This document shows, piece after piece, positions 1-6,825 of a DNA stretch of 14,336 bases; the first letter of the stretch is position 1, and every line of letters begins with the position of its first letter. The DNA lies in contig CAJQNH010000211.1 in assembly GCA_905479615.1 (NCBI GenBank), forward strand, positions 1-14,336. Reading direction: 5' to 3'. This stretch comes from an uncultured Eudoraea sp. (GTDB lineage Bacteria; Bacteroidota; Bacteroidia; Flavobacteriales; Flavobacteriaceae). The notes under the pieces are model-generated. The model was not told where the DNA came from, did no database searches, and saw only the letters and a list, made by a program, of their open reading frames with translations. The translations under genes were made by a program, and so were the position numbers.

Positions 1-89
1 CTAATTTCATCAACTCTGGAATCTATTAATTGCAAATCGTATAATGCTCTTAATTTATCCTCCACGGTTGTTTCTACTTTTGTTGCCAT
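1..89 (-). CDS. Zinc-ribbon domain protein (COG1579 type), 5' end only
   Basis: Only the first 29 codons lie in the window; the gene runs off the left edge. The start is an ATG at 89-87, and the peptide begins MATKVETTVEDKLRALYD and continues with a helical, charged stretch. This matches my memory of the N-terminus of flavobacterial COG1579 proteins, which have a long coiled-coil hairpin followed by a C4 zinc ribbon and are proposed to bind nucleic acid. The zinc-ribbon cysteines lie outside the window, so they cannot be checked. Only 2 nt separate this start from the NIF3-family stop, so the two genes are almost certainly co-transcribed and probably translationally coupled. The NIF3/COG1579 pairing is a familiar Bacteroidota arrangement and supports the call more than the short peptide does. 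Confidence 0.65.
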   Translation of the reverse strand, partial: MATKVETTVEDKLRALYDLQLIDSRVDEI

Positions 90-91
90 AT

Positions 92-1186
92 TTAATAATA
101 CTTGATAGGATTTGTAATACTCTCCGATAACGAGATTGCAAAATTAGGCATTTTTTTTGTAAGATAGTCCACCAATAAATTTTTTGTAAACTGCTCAGTT
201 TCATAGTGCCCTATATCTGCAAGAAGGATTTCGTTTTCAGCTTCGAAAAACTGATGATACTTTATGTCTGATGTAATAAAAATATCTGCACCGGATTTTT
301 TAGCCGCAGTAATGGCAAAGGCACCGCTTCCTCCTAAAACTGCCACTTTTCGAATTTTTTTACCTAAAAATTCTGAGTGCCTTATGCAGGACACATTCAT
401 TTTAGTTTTTAGGATATTCAGAAAGTCTATTTCAGCTTGGGGTGATTGCAATTCACCTATCATTCCCATACCAATTTGGGAATCAACATTGTCTAAGGTG
501 TTTATTTCGTAGGCTACCTCCTCATACAGATGATTTTCAAATAAGGCGTTCAAAACACTTTTTTCCCTGCTTTTAGGAAAAATAACATTGATCTGTGTTT
601 CTTCTTCTAAATGCAGTTCGCCCTTTTTTCCCTTTACCGGATTTGCATTTCTCCCAGCTTTGTAGCTACCTGTGCCATCTACAGTAAAGCTGCATTCACT
701 ATAATTTCCTATACTACCTGCTCCTGCTTTAAAAAGACATTCCAATAGAACTTTAGAATGCGTTTTAGGTACGTATGTTGTTAATTTTTTTATGGTTCCC
801 TGTTGCGGGATTAAAATCCTGGTGTTTTTTACCTCTAATACTTCGCAGATTTTGGCATTAACACCTTCAATTGAATTGTCTAGGGCAGTATGCAGGCAAT
901 AAATGGAAATATTATTTTGAACAGCCTTGATAACTGTACGCTCTATATAATTAGAGCCGGTAAGACTCTTAAGACCCTTAAATAATATTGGATGAAAACT
1001 AATGATCAGATTACATGATTTGCCAATTGCTTCATCAATTACATTTTCCAGGGAATCAAGGGCAACAAGAACATTGGTTACATTCATGTCCAGATCACCT
1101 ACAAGAAGCCCAACATTATCAAAATCCTCAGCGTACTCCAGTGGGGCCAATTCTTCAAGTATTTTGGCAACATCTTTAACTTTCAT
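92..1186 (-). CDS. NIF3-like dinuclear metal centre protein (YbgI/YqfO family)
   Basis: This is a 364-residue protein of the NIF3 family, hexameric ring proteins with two metal ions per subunit; they are often misnamed GTP cyclohydrolase I type 2, and their substrate is unknown. The N-terminal half has DNVGLLVGD (23-31), SFHPILFKG (63-71) and HTALDN (99-104). The C-terminal half has VLGGSGA (283-289), TSDIKYH (305-311) and GHYETE (326-331). By comparison with E. coli YbgI, the likely ligands are H65, D103, H327 and E331. The first His of the usual HHP motif is Phe here (F64). The extra middle segment (about 125-235) fits the PII/CutA-like insertion of the long YqfO form, and the length is normal for that form. 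The start is an ATG at 1186. The gene is followed after 2 nt by the zinc-ribbon gene and is divergent from lpxK. Confidence 0.93.
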   Translation of the reverse strand: MKVKDVAKILEELAPLEYAEDFDNVGLLVGDLDMNVTNVLVALDSLENVIDEAIGKSCNLIISFHPILFKGLKSLTGSNYIERTVIKAVQNNISIYCLHTALDNSIEGVNAKICEVLEVKNTRILIPQQGTIKKLTTYVPKTHSKVLLECLFKAGAGSIGNYSECSFTVDGTGSYKAGRNANPVKGKKGELHLEEETQINVIFPKSREKSVLNALFENHLYEEVAYEINTLDNVDSQIGMGMIGELQSPQAEIDFLNILKTKMNVSCIRHSEFLGKKIRKVAVLGGSGAFAITAAKKSGADIFITSDIKYHQFFEAENEILLADIGHYETEQFTKNLLVDYLTKKMPNFAISLSESITNPIKYY

Positions 1187-1403
1187 ATTTAAAAATTTAT
1201 GGCTATTAAAATAAGCCTTGTCTATTAATAGTATGTATGATAAAGCCTAATTAAAATTTAAGGTAATCCTTAGGCACATGGAATTAGATCCAGCTTAGCA
1301 TTAATCTTAAACAAATTAAAATTAATACAATTGGGTATAATTTAATAGTATGTTTTAAAGTTAAGTGCGTACATCAAAGATAAAATATTATATTTTCGTT
1401 CCT

Positions 1404-2402
1404 ATGCAACTGCTAAGAATTCTAGCCTTCCCATTTTCTTTATTCTATGCCCTCGTGGTATATTTAAGGAATGTTTTATATGATTCAGGTATTTTGCAAT
1501 CTACAGAATTTAAAACCCCAATTGTTAGCGTGGGAAACTTAAGTACGGGGGGTACTGGAAAGACACCAATGATTGAATGGCTTTTGACTCATTTGTCAGC
1601 AGGCACAAAGCTTGCTGTTTTGAGCAGGGGTTACAAAAGAAAAACCAGGGGATTTGTTTTGGCCCAAACAACAAGTACAGCTGAAGAAATTGGAGATGAG
1701 CCCTTGCAGATATATTCTAAGTTTCCTGAGGTTTCTGTAGCGGTAGATGCAGATAGGATTAGAGGTATTAAACTGCTCGAAACCTCGAAGCACCCAAACC
1801 TTATACTTTTAGATGACGCATACCAACATAGAAAAGTCAAGCCATTATTTTCCATATTATTGACATCTTACGGAAAATTATACATAAATGATTGGTATTT
1901 ACCCACGGGAAATTTAAGGGACACTATAAGTTCATCTAAGCGAGCAGATCTAATTGTTGTGACTAAATGCCCTCCAGATTTGGATAATGAAAATCAATTG
2001 AGAATCACAAGGGAGCTGAAACCTACAAAAGATCAAAGGGTATTATTCTGTTCTTTAGAATATGACATTAATTTAAAAGGAAAAAAAGAGAAAATATCTC
2101 TCGATAGGTTACAAAATAAAGAAGTCACCTTAGTAACAGGAATTGCTAACCCTAAACCTTTGATTACTTTTCTAAAAAGCGCCAACGTTACTTTTGATCA
2201 TCATGAGTATAGGGATCATCATTTTTTTTCTAGAAAAGAGATTGATTTTTTTAATTCTAAACCTTTAATACTTACTACTGAGAAGGATTATACGCGGTTA
2301 AAGGATAGCGTAGATAATCTTTACTATATATCCGTCCAGCATAAATTTTTGGGTAAAGGAGATGATGTTATTACAAAAAGCCTTGAAGAATTAGGATACT
2401 GA
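1404..2402 (+). CDS. lpxK: Tetraacyldisaccharide 4'-kinase LpxK
   Basis: LpxK phosphorylates the 4' position of the lipid A disaccharide precursor at the inner face of the cytoplasmic membrane, the sixth step of lipid A synthesis. Numbered from the chosen start (332 aa), the sequence shows an N-terminal hydrophobic anchor helix (about 4-22), the P-loop GNLSTGGTGKT (44-54) with K53 and T54, LSRGYKRKT (73-81), GDEP (97-100), the metal/catalytic block LLDDAYQHR (135-143), LPTGNLRD (166-173) and a late TEKD (292-295). I chose the ATG at 1404 (MQLLRILAFPF) because flavobacterial LpxK proteins usually begin this way. A GTG at 1365 in the same frame would add 13 residues and is less likely. No Shine-Dalgarno site is visible. 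The last 12 bp overlap the 3' end of the convergent histidine kinase gene. Confidence 0.95.
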   Translation: MQLLRILAFPFSLFYALVVYLRNVLYDSGILQSTEFKTPIVSVGNLSTGGTGKTPMIEWLLTHLSAGTKLAVLSRGYKRKTRGFVLAQTTSTAEEIGDEPLQIYSKFPEVSVAVDADRIRGIKLLETSKHPNLILLDDAYQHRKVKPLFSILLTSYGKLYINDWYLPTGNLRDTISSSKRADLIVVTKCPPDLDNENQLRITRELKPTKDQRVLFCSLEYDINLKGKKEKISLDRLQNKEVTLVTGIANPKPLITFLKSANVTFDHHEYRDHHFFSRKEIDFFNSKPLILTTEKDYTRLKDSVDNLYYISVQHKFLGKGDDVITKSLEELGY

Positions 2403-4631
2403 TTTCTTTAATTTATGTTCAAGGATGTTTTCACCAATTTTTTGATAAAACACCTCTGGTTTAAAAGGTTTAGTAACTACGTCATTGCAACCTGCTGAAT
2501 AGAAACTTTCTAAACTGTCATCCAAGGATATTGCGGTAAGCGCTATAATTGGTGTGTCAGAATCAAATTTTCTAATCTCAATGGTAGCTTCAACCCCACT
2601 TATTCCCGGCATATGTATGTCCATTAATATGCCATCGTATTGACTTGTATTGGCCATTTCTACTGCCGTGTTTCCGTTTCCGGCAATTTCACAGCTAACA
2701 CCCCTTTTATCCAACATTTTTTTGGTTATTACCTGATTTATCTTATTGTCTTCAACAACGAGTACATGAAGGCCATTTAAATCGTAGTCTTTTTGGGTTA
2801 TCTCAAAAGGAATGTCATCTACTACACTATCCTTACTTTTAAGGACCAATTCAAAGAAAAATGAACTACCCTGACCCAAAGTACTTTTAAGCTGTATTTT
2901 GCTGTCAAAAAGGCCCAACAGACTCTTAACAATAGTAAGACCAAGGCCGGTTCCTCCATATTCCCTGTTAATTTGTATTGAGCCTTGCTCAAAACTATCA
3001 AAGATATTTTGTTGTTGTTCAACTGAAATTCCTATTCCATTATCCTTTACTTCAAAATATATAGTGACTTCTTCCTCTTCTTTTTTAAGGAGTTTGGCTA
3101 TTACATGTACTTCTCCATTTTTGGTAAACTTTAATGCATTACCAACCAGATTCATAAATATCTGGGATAATTTAAGAGGGTCGCTCATTAAATGTTTAGG
3201 AATAGACTCGTCGTATTCTAGGATAATTTTTGTCCTATTTTCTTTGGCACTTTGCTGTAAAGAGCTTATTACGTCTGCAAGCACTTTCTTCAGATTAAAT
3301 TCTATATTTAATGCCAGCAGCTTGTCGGCATCTATTTTATTTATTTGCAGTATGTCATTTATAAAATTTAGCAAATAATCACCCGAAAACTTTAAAGACT
3401 TTAGATGTTCTTTTTGATTATCGCTAGGGTTCTCTTCCAATAAAAGGTGTGCCAGACCGGTAACAGCATATAGTGGCGTTCTTAATTCATGACTTACGGT
3501 AGACAGGAAGTTAGTTTTGGCTTCCATAGCATGAACTGCTGCATCTCTTGCAGTTTGAAGCTCCCTGTTTTTGGTTTGCAGAAGATCATTGGTCTTTAAT
3601 TTAATCTGATTGTTTCTGAATAGTGATACTGCTAATAAAGAAATAATAGTTAAAAAAGCCGAGGTTAGGATAGCAGTAATTTCCGATCTGTTCCGGGATT
3701 CATTTAATTCCTCAATTTTAGTGTCCTGACGCTTTATTTCATCAGCCATAAATTCAAATTGAATCCTATCAGCTGTTTTAGCTTCGGCCTTAATTTTTTC
3801 TATGGTGAAAACAGAATCTTTTAGTTTTAAAAGATTCCTGTTATGAACGAGAGAGAGATTGTATTTTTCTCTTTTTTCATAAGCCTGACCCAATATTTCA
3901 TTGGCTTCAAATTCCTCTTTGGAAAAGTTATTGGCCTCAGCTATTTCTAATGCACTAACCCCACTTTTAATACTTTCTTCATAGTCTTGAGTAACAAGAT
4001 ATAATTTTGCCAATCCCAAGTGCGCCCTTGTCATTAGTGATTCTTTTTCAAATACATCATTATTTACCACAAGGGAATTAAAATTTAATGCCGCGCTATC
4101 ATATTTTTCTATGGTGAGGTATATGTTGGCTTCCAATAATAGTATGTTGTTAAGGAGATTACGGTCATTACTTAGCTGCTTAGATTCATTTAGCATGAAA
4201 ATGGCCTGAAAGTTATTGCCGCTGTCGTATAGTAGAATCGATTCTATGTATTTGTGAACTGCATGCCCATATGGATATTCCAGTTCATTAAGCAGAACTG
4301 CTGCGCGATCCCAATAAAAAAGAGTGGTCTCTCTTTTATCCAGTTCCATATAAAGCAATGCAAATTTGTGATAGCAATCCAAAAGGGCCTTCTCATCTTC
4401 TGTCTCTTCGGCCAGGGCAGCAGCTTTATCCAGGGATTCCAGTGCAAGATTTATTTTGTTCTGGTTTTTATAAGTCCTGGTTTCATTAAAAAAAGTTTCT
4501 AATGCATCTACCTGATTTGTTCGCTCTTGAGCCAGGACAACAGGAAAGTAAGACATACATATGATTAACAAAAATGCCTTGGGAATTATTATATGTCGTA
4601 AAAAGAATTTCAAATTACTTTTATTTAGCAA
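2391..4631 (-). CDS. Hybrid sensor histidine kinase with periplasmic TPR sensor and C-terminal receiver
   Basis: This 746-residue membrane signalling protein starts with a signal peptide or signal anchor (about 14-35, ending VVLAQ). A helical TPR-like region follows (about 40-270), then a short coiled coil (280-315) and one transmembrane segment (318-338). The HisKA domain has H381 in FLSTVSHELRTPL. The HATPase domain has an N-box around N494/N498, G1 DNGIGIS (530-536) and G2 GGTGLGL (559-565). The receiver domain has acidic E627/D628, phospho-acceptor D671 in MDIHMPG, T699 and K721. All catalytic residues are present, so it should autophosphorylate and pass phosphate to its own receiver. TPR sensor regions of this kind are common in Bacteroidota kinases; the ligand is unknown. 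There is no DNA-binding domain and no adjacent separate regulator or phosphotransfer gene. The reading frame opens at a TTG (4631); no in-frame ATG lies upstream of the signal peptide, so the exact start is uncertain. Confidence 0.92.
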   Translation of the reverse strand: MLNKSNLKFFLRHIIIPKAFLLIICMSYFPVVLAQERTNQVDALETFFNETRTYKNQNKINLALESLDKAAALAEETEDEKALLDCYHKFALLYMELDKRETTLFYWDRAAVLLNELEYPYGHAVHKYIESILLYDSGNNFQAIFMLNESKQLSNDRNLLNNILLLEANIYLTIEKYDSAALNFNSLVVNNDVFEKESLMTRAHLGLAKLYLVTQDYEESIKSGVSALEIAEANNFSKEEFEANEILGQAYEKREKYNLSLVHNRNLLKLKDSVFTIEKIKAEAKTADRIQFEFMADEIKRQDTKIEELNESRNRSEITAILTSAFLTIISLLAVSLFRNNQIKLKTNDLLQTKNRELQTARDAAVHAMEAKTNFLSTVSHELRTPLYAVTGLAHLLLEENPSDNQKEHLKSLKFSGDYLLNFINDILQINKIDADKLLALNIEFNLKKVLADVISSLQQSAKENRTKIILEYDESIPKHLMSDPLKLSQIFMNLVGNALKFTKNGEVHVIAKLLKKEEEEVTIYFEVKDNGIGISVEQQQNIFDSFEQGSIQINREYGGTGLGLTIVKSLLGLFDSKIQLKSTLGQGSSFFFELVLKSKDSVVDDIPFEITQKDYDLNGLHVLVVEDNKINQVITKKMLDKRGVSCEIAGNGNTAVEMANTSQYDGILMDIHMPGISGVEATIEIRKFDSDTPIIALTAISLDDSLESFYSAGCNDVVTKPFKPEVFYQKIGENILEHKLKKSVS

Positions 4632-4970
4632 AGGAGTTAATAAAACACATAATTCTTTCGCTATACACTAGTTACTTTTTAATAGTTAGAATTCTATTGT
4701 AAATGTTTAACAAAGCTCACCTTTGAAACAAACGTTTAGGATAGGCAACTATTGTTTATTTGAATAGAAACTATAGGTTCTTTCCTATAATAAGTGCTGT
4801 TTTTTAGTTCATTTTAGGAAAATCTTTTAAAAGTATAATTTATTTAATGAATAATCACTGCTTTTTTAACATAAAATAGCACCGTTAAACCCATATTTTA
4901 TGGGTGAATATTCATGCTAAAATTCATATTTTAATTAGGAAATCTTAGGAATACAGTAAAACTATAAACT
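4632..4970. other. 339-bp AT-rich intergenic gap with several short inverted repeats
   Basis: I see no credible gene in this gap between lipA and the hybrid kinase, both on minus. It must hold the kinase promoter and the lipA transcript end. No clear TAnnTTTG element for the kinase was found, and no stem followed by a T-run for lipA. Visible structure is a perfect 8-bp palindrome AAACGTTT (4730-4737), TATAGG/CCTATA around 6 nt (4772-4789), CTTTTAAAAG (4824-4833), ACCCATA/TATGGGT around 3 nt (4889-4905) and TGAATATTCA (4905-4914). In such AT-rich DNA most of these may be chance. Confidence 0.5.
4889..4914. repeat. Adjacent inverted repeats downstream of lipA
   Basis: ACCCATA (4889-4895) and TATGGGT (4899-4905) form a perfect 7-bp inverted repeat around TTT. 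The palindrome TGAATATTCA (4905-4914) adjoins it. The pair lies 57-82 nt past the lipA stop. On the minus strand the sequence after the hairpin is not a clean T-run, so it is at best a weak terminator; an operator for the kinase gene is the alternative. Both roles are inference. Confidence 0.35.
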
Positions 4971-5846
4971 TTAATGAATGTGTTTATGCGCTTTGTATGA
5001 AGACCTAACCAATGCTCCGCTCTCAACATGTCTGAATCCCATCTTAAGCCCTAATTCCTCATACTTGGCAAATTGTTCGGGTAGAATAAACTCTTTTACA
5101 GGTAAGTGCTTTTTAGAAGGTTGAAGGTATTGTCCAATAGTAACCACATCGACCTTGGCATTTCTAAGGTCCTCCATAGTCTTGATAACTTCAGATTCAA
5201 GTTCTCCAAGACCCAACATAATTCCAGACTTGGTTCGTTTAACACCCTGTTCTTTCAGGTAATGCAGTACATTGAGACTGCGCTCGTATTTTGCCTGTAT
5301 CCTAACTTCTCGCGTAAGCCTTTTTACTGTCTCCATATTGTGAGAAACAACTTCGGGAGCAACATCAATAATACGGTCCAAATGAATTTCAAGTCCTTGA
5401 AAGTCAGGAATAAGGGTTTCTAATGTGGTAGTTGGATTCATTCTTCTAATAGCTTTTACAGTTTCCGACCATATAATAGAACCCATATCTTTAAGATCAT
5501 CCCTGTCTACAGAAGTAATTACGGCATGTTTAATACCCATAATCTTTATGGAACGTGCTACTTTTTCGGGTTCTTCCCAATCCACATTCTCGGGCCGGCC
5601 AGTTTTCACACCGCAAAACCCACAGGACCTTGTACAGATATTGCCTAAAATCATAAAAGTAGCAGTACCTTCTCCCCAACATTCCCCCATATTCGGACAG
5701 CTACCTGAAGTGCATATGGTATGCAAGTCATATTTATCAACCAAACTTCTTAGCTGTGTATATTTTTTCCCAGTTGGCAATTTAACTCTTAACCATTTTG
5801 GTTTGCCTTTAGGAGGTTGTACATGGGAAATAGTTTCAACGCTCAT
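4971..5846 (-). CDS. lipA: Lipoyl synthase LipA
   Basis: LipA is a cytoplasmic radical-SAM enzyme that inserts two sulfur atoms at C6 and C8 of octanoyl groups on the lipoyl domains of 2-oxoacid dehydrogenases and the glycine cleavage H protein. Its 291 residues are of normal length. The auxiliary [4Fe-4S] cluster cysteines are C45, C50 and C56, in CTSGSCPNMGEC. The radical-SAM CX3CX2C cysteines are C71, C75 and C78, in CTRSCGFC. The C-terminal RSSY (281-284) carries the conserved serine that also binds the auxiliary cluster. The start is an ATG at 5846 (MSVETISHV). A TATATTTG box (5868-5861, minus) sits just upstream and could be a -7 element, but no -33 TTTG is placed to go with it. The gene follows the ECF sigma gene after a 92-nt gap, on the same strand. 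Confidence 0.97.
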   Translation of the reverse strand: MSVETISHVQPPKGKPKWLRVKLPTGKKYTQLRSLVDKYDLHTICTSGSCPNMGECWGEGTATFMILGNICTRSCGFCGVKTGRPENVDWEEPEKVARSIKIMGIKHAVITSVDRDDLKDMGSIIWSETVKAIRRMNPTTTLETLIPDFQGLEIHLDRIIDVAPEVVSHNMETVKRLTREVRIQAKYERSLNVLHYLKEQGVKRTKSGIMLGLGELESEVIKTMEDLRNAKVDVVTIGQYLQPSKKHLPVKEFILPEQFAKYEELGLKMGFRHVESGALVRSSYKAHKHIH

Positions 5847-5938
5847 AGAAAATTTTTAAACAAATATACGACCAAATAGAAAAATAAAAGCTATTGGAAA
5901 AGTGCTCAACTTTTAGTCAATAACTTAAGTGTTAAAAA

Positions 5939-6505
5939 CTATCTTTTGCTTTTGATGATTTCTGCTAATAATTTTTTTGCCCGTAGTAATTTAACTTTAA
6001 CATTATTCACTGGTTCTCCTAATTCTTTGGCAATTTCTGCATAAGATAATTCATTAAAATACCGAAGATTAATAACTATTTGATAATGCGGCTTTAATTG
6101 TTTAATATTTTGAAGAAGTTTTGCAAGATTCTGATCGGTGATTAATTGATCTTCGGCAGTTGGGGCATCATCCAGAACCTTTTTTATGGCCTCGTTATTG
6201 CGACTATCAGTGCCATCAAGAACATTTCTTTTTCTTTTTCTTATGAGGTCTACATGTAAATTTTTAGAAATAGTGATTAGCCATGTTTTAAACTCATAAG
6301 CAGCGTCATAAGAATCTAATTTGTCGAAAGCCCGGGAAAAGGTTTGTATTGTTATATCCTCGGCATCATTTTCATTTTTAGTCCGGATTAATTGAAAACC
6401 ATATACATCATTCCAGAATGTGTCAAGTAAACTGCTAAAAGCAATCTGATTACCCGCTTTAGCCCGTTCAATAGTACTTTTGAGTGTTTCGTCAGTTTTA
6501 TCCAA
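5939..6505 (-). CDS. ECF-type RNA polymerase sigma factor (lipA-adjacent)
   Basis: This is a 188-residue group IV sigma factor. Region 2 (about 26-91) contains LLDTFWNDVYGF, the polymerase-binding DAEDITIQTFSRAF (47-60) and FKTWLITISKNLHVDLIRKRKR. A linker follows (92-128), then region 4 (about 130-182) with the helix-turn-helix LSYAEIAKELGEPVNNVKVKL. No anti-sigma gene adjoins it. The upstream neighbour is the small four-cysteine membrane protein (37-nt gap) and the downstream one is lipA, so it is probably part of a three-gene transcript. The frame opens with TTG at 6505. An ATT at 6520 would add five residues (IKEQS) and is the only other plausible initiator before the in-frame stop, so the N-terminus is uncertain. 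Its target promoters cannot be read from the sequence. Confidence 0.92.
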   Translation of the reverse strand: MDKTDETLKSTIERAKAGNQIAFSSLLDTFWNDVYGFQLIRTKNENDAEDITIQTFSRAFDKLDSYDAAYEFKTWLITISKNLHVDLIRKRKRNVLDGTDSRNNEAIKKVLDDAPTAEDQLITDQNLAKLLQNIKQLKPHYQIVINLRYFNELSYAEIAKELGEPVNNVKVKLLRAKKLLAEIIKSKR

Positions 6506-6542
6506 ACTTTGCTCTTTAATAAATCTAAAGGTAAGTTAAAAG

Positions 6543-6752
6543 CTAATGTGATTTTACGGAAACCTCTTTTCTGCAATCCTGTTCGTCCGGAAGTTTACCA
6601 CAATAGCCACAGGCCTCTCCACCGCCATTAAGATAAGGATTTTGACTAGCGCAAGTGCCGGCAAACTCACCATCTTTTTTAGACCATATTTTAATTGCAA
6701 TTCCTGCGAATGCCAGCGCAAGAAGACCTATAGTAAGTAAAATTAACTTCAT
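6543..6752 (-). CDS. Small single-pass membrane protein with four cysteines, function unknown
   Basis: This 69-residue protein starts at the ATG at 6752 (MKLILLTIGL). A GTG at 6767 would add five residues but lies on a promoter-like box, so I prefer the ATG. Residues 1-22 form one hydrophobic helix, followed by KIWSKK. The positive charges after the helix suggest that the C-terminal part faces the cytoplasm. That part carries C34, C48, C51 and C60 (spacing C-X13-C-X2-C-X8-C) in a glycine-rich context, including GEACGYCGK. This looks like a small zinc or iron-sulfur site, or a redox pair. I recall near-identical short proteins in other Flavobacteriaceae annotated only as membrane or secreted protein. 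It stands first in a row with an ECF sigma factor and lipA. Its function is unknown; an anti-sigma or redox-sensing role is speculation. Confidence 0.8.
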   Translation of the reverse strand: MKLILLTIGLLALAFAGIAIKIWSKKDGEFAGTCASQNPYLNGGGEACGYCGKLPDEQDCRKEVSVKSH

Positions 6753-6766
6753 AAAGAGAATTTTCA

Positions 6767-6774
6767 CAAAGATA
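6767..6774 (-). promoter_or_regulatory. Bacteroidota -7 element (TATCTTTG) upstream of the small cysteine protein
   Basis: Read on the minus strand, the box is TATCTTTG, an exact match to the Bacteroidota -7 consensus TAnnTTTG. It lies 14 nt before the ATG at 6752, which implies a leader of only a few nucleotides. The -33 position falls in the terminator stem and has no TTTG, so this is a half-match. It would give the cysteine protein, sigma and lipA genes their own promoter, separate from the sigma/anti-sigma operon upstream. Confidence 0.4.
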
Positions 6775-6800
6775 CAAAAATAAAGCCCCTAAAAGGGGCT
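6768..6800 (-). terminator. Intrinsic terminator after the anti-sigma gene
   Basis: On the minus strand AGCCCCT and AGGGGCT (6784-6790 and 6794-6800) pair perfectly around a 3-nt loop. The stem is followed by TTATTTTTG. It sits 26 nt past the anti-sigma stop and should end the sigma/anti-sigma transcript. Its T-tract runs directly into a promoter-like TATCTTTG box for the next gene. Confidence 0.85.
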
Positions 6801-6825
6801 GTATATTCTACAAATCATTTGTTTC

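Noticed and set aside
1365..1403. GTG-started 13-residue extension of LpxK
   Set aside because: The ATG at 1404 gives the usual flavobacterial N-terminus starting just before the membrane helix; the extension adds residues with no family counterpart that I know.
2899..3378. 159-aa plus-strand open frame inside the kinase gene
   Set aside because: It is antisense to the HisKA/HATPase coding sequence, which has all its motifs; the translation is Ser/Leu/Ile-rich with no recognisable domain.
5425..5859. 144-aa plus-strand open frame opposite lipA
   Set aside because: It is a shadow of the LipA reading frame, including the cysteine motifs on the other strand; it has no domain of its own.
5861..5868. 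TATATTTG box upstream of lipA as a separate promoter
   Set aside because: The -7 box is exact, but no TTTG or TTG lies 19-21 nt upstream. It is mentioned in the lipA entry and not called as a promoter.
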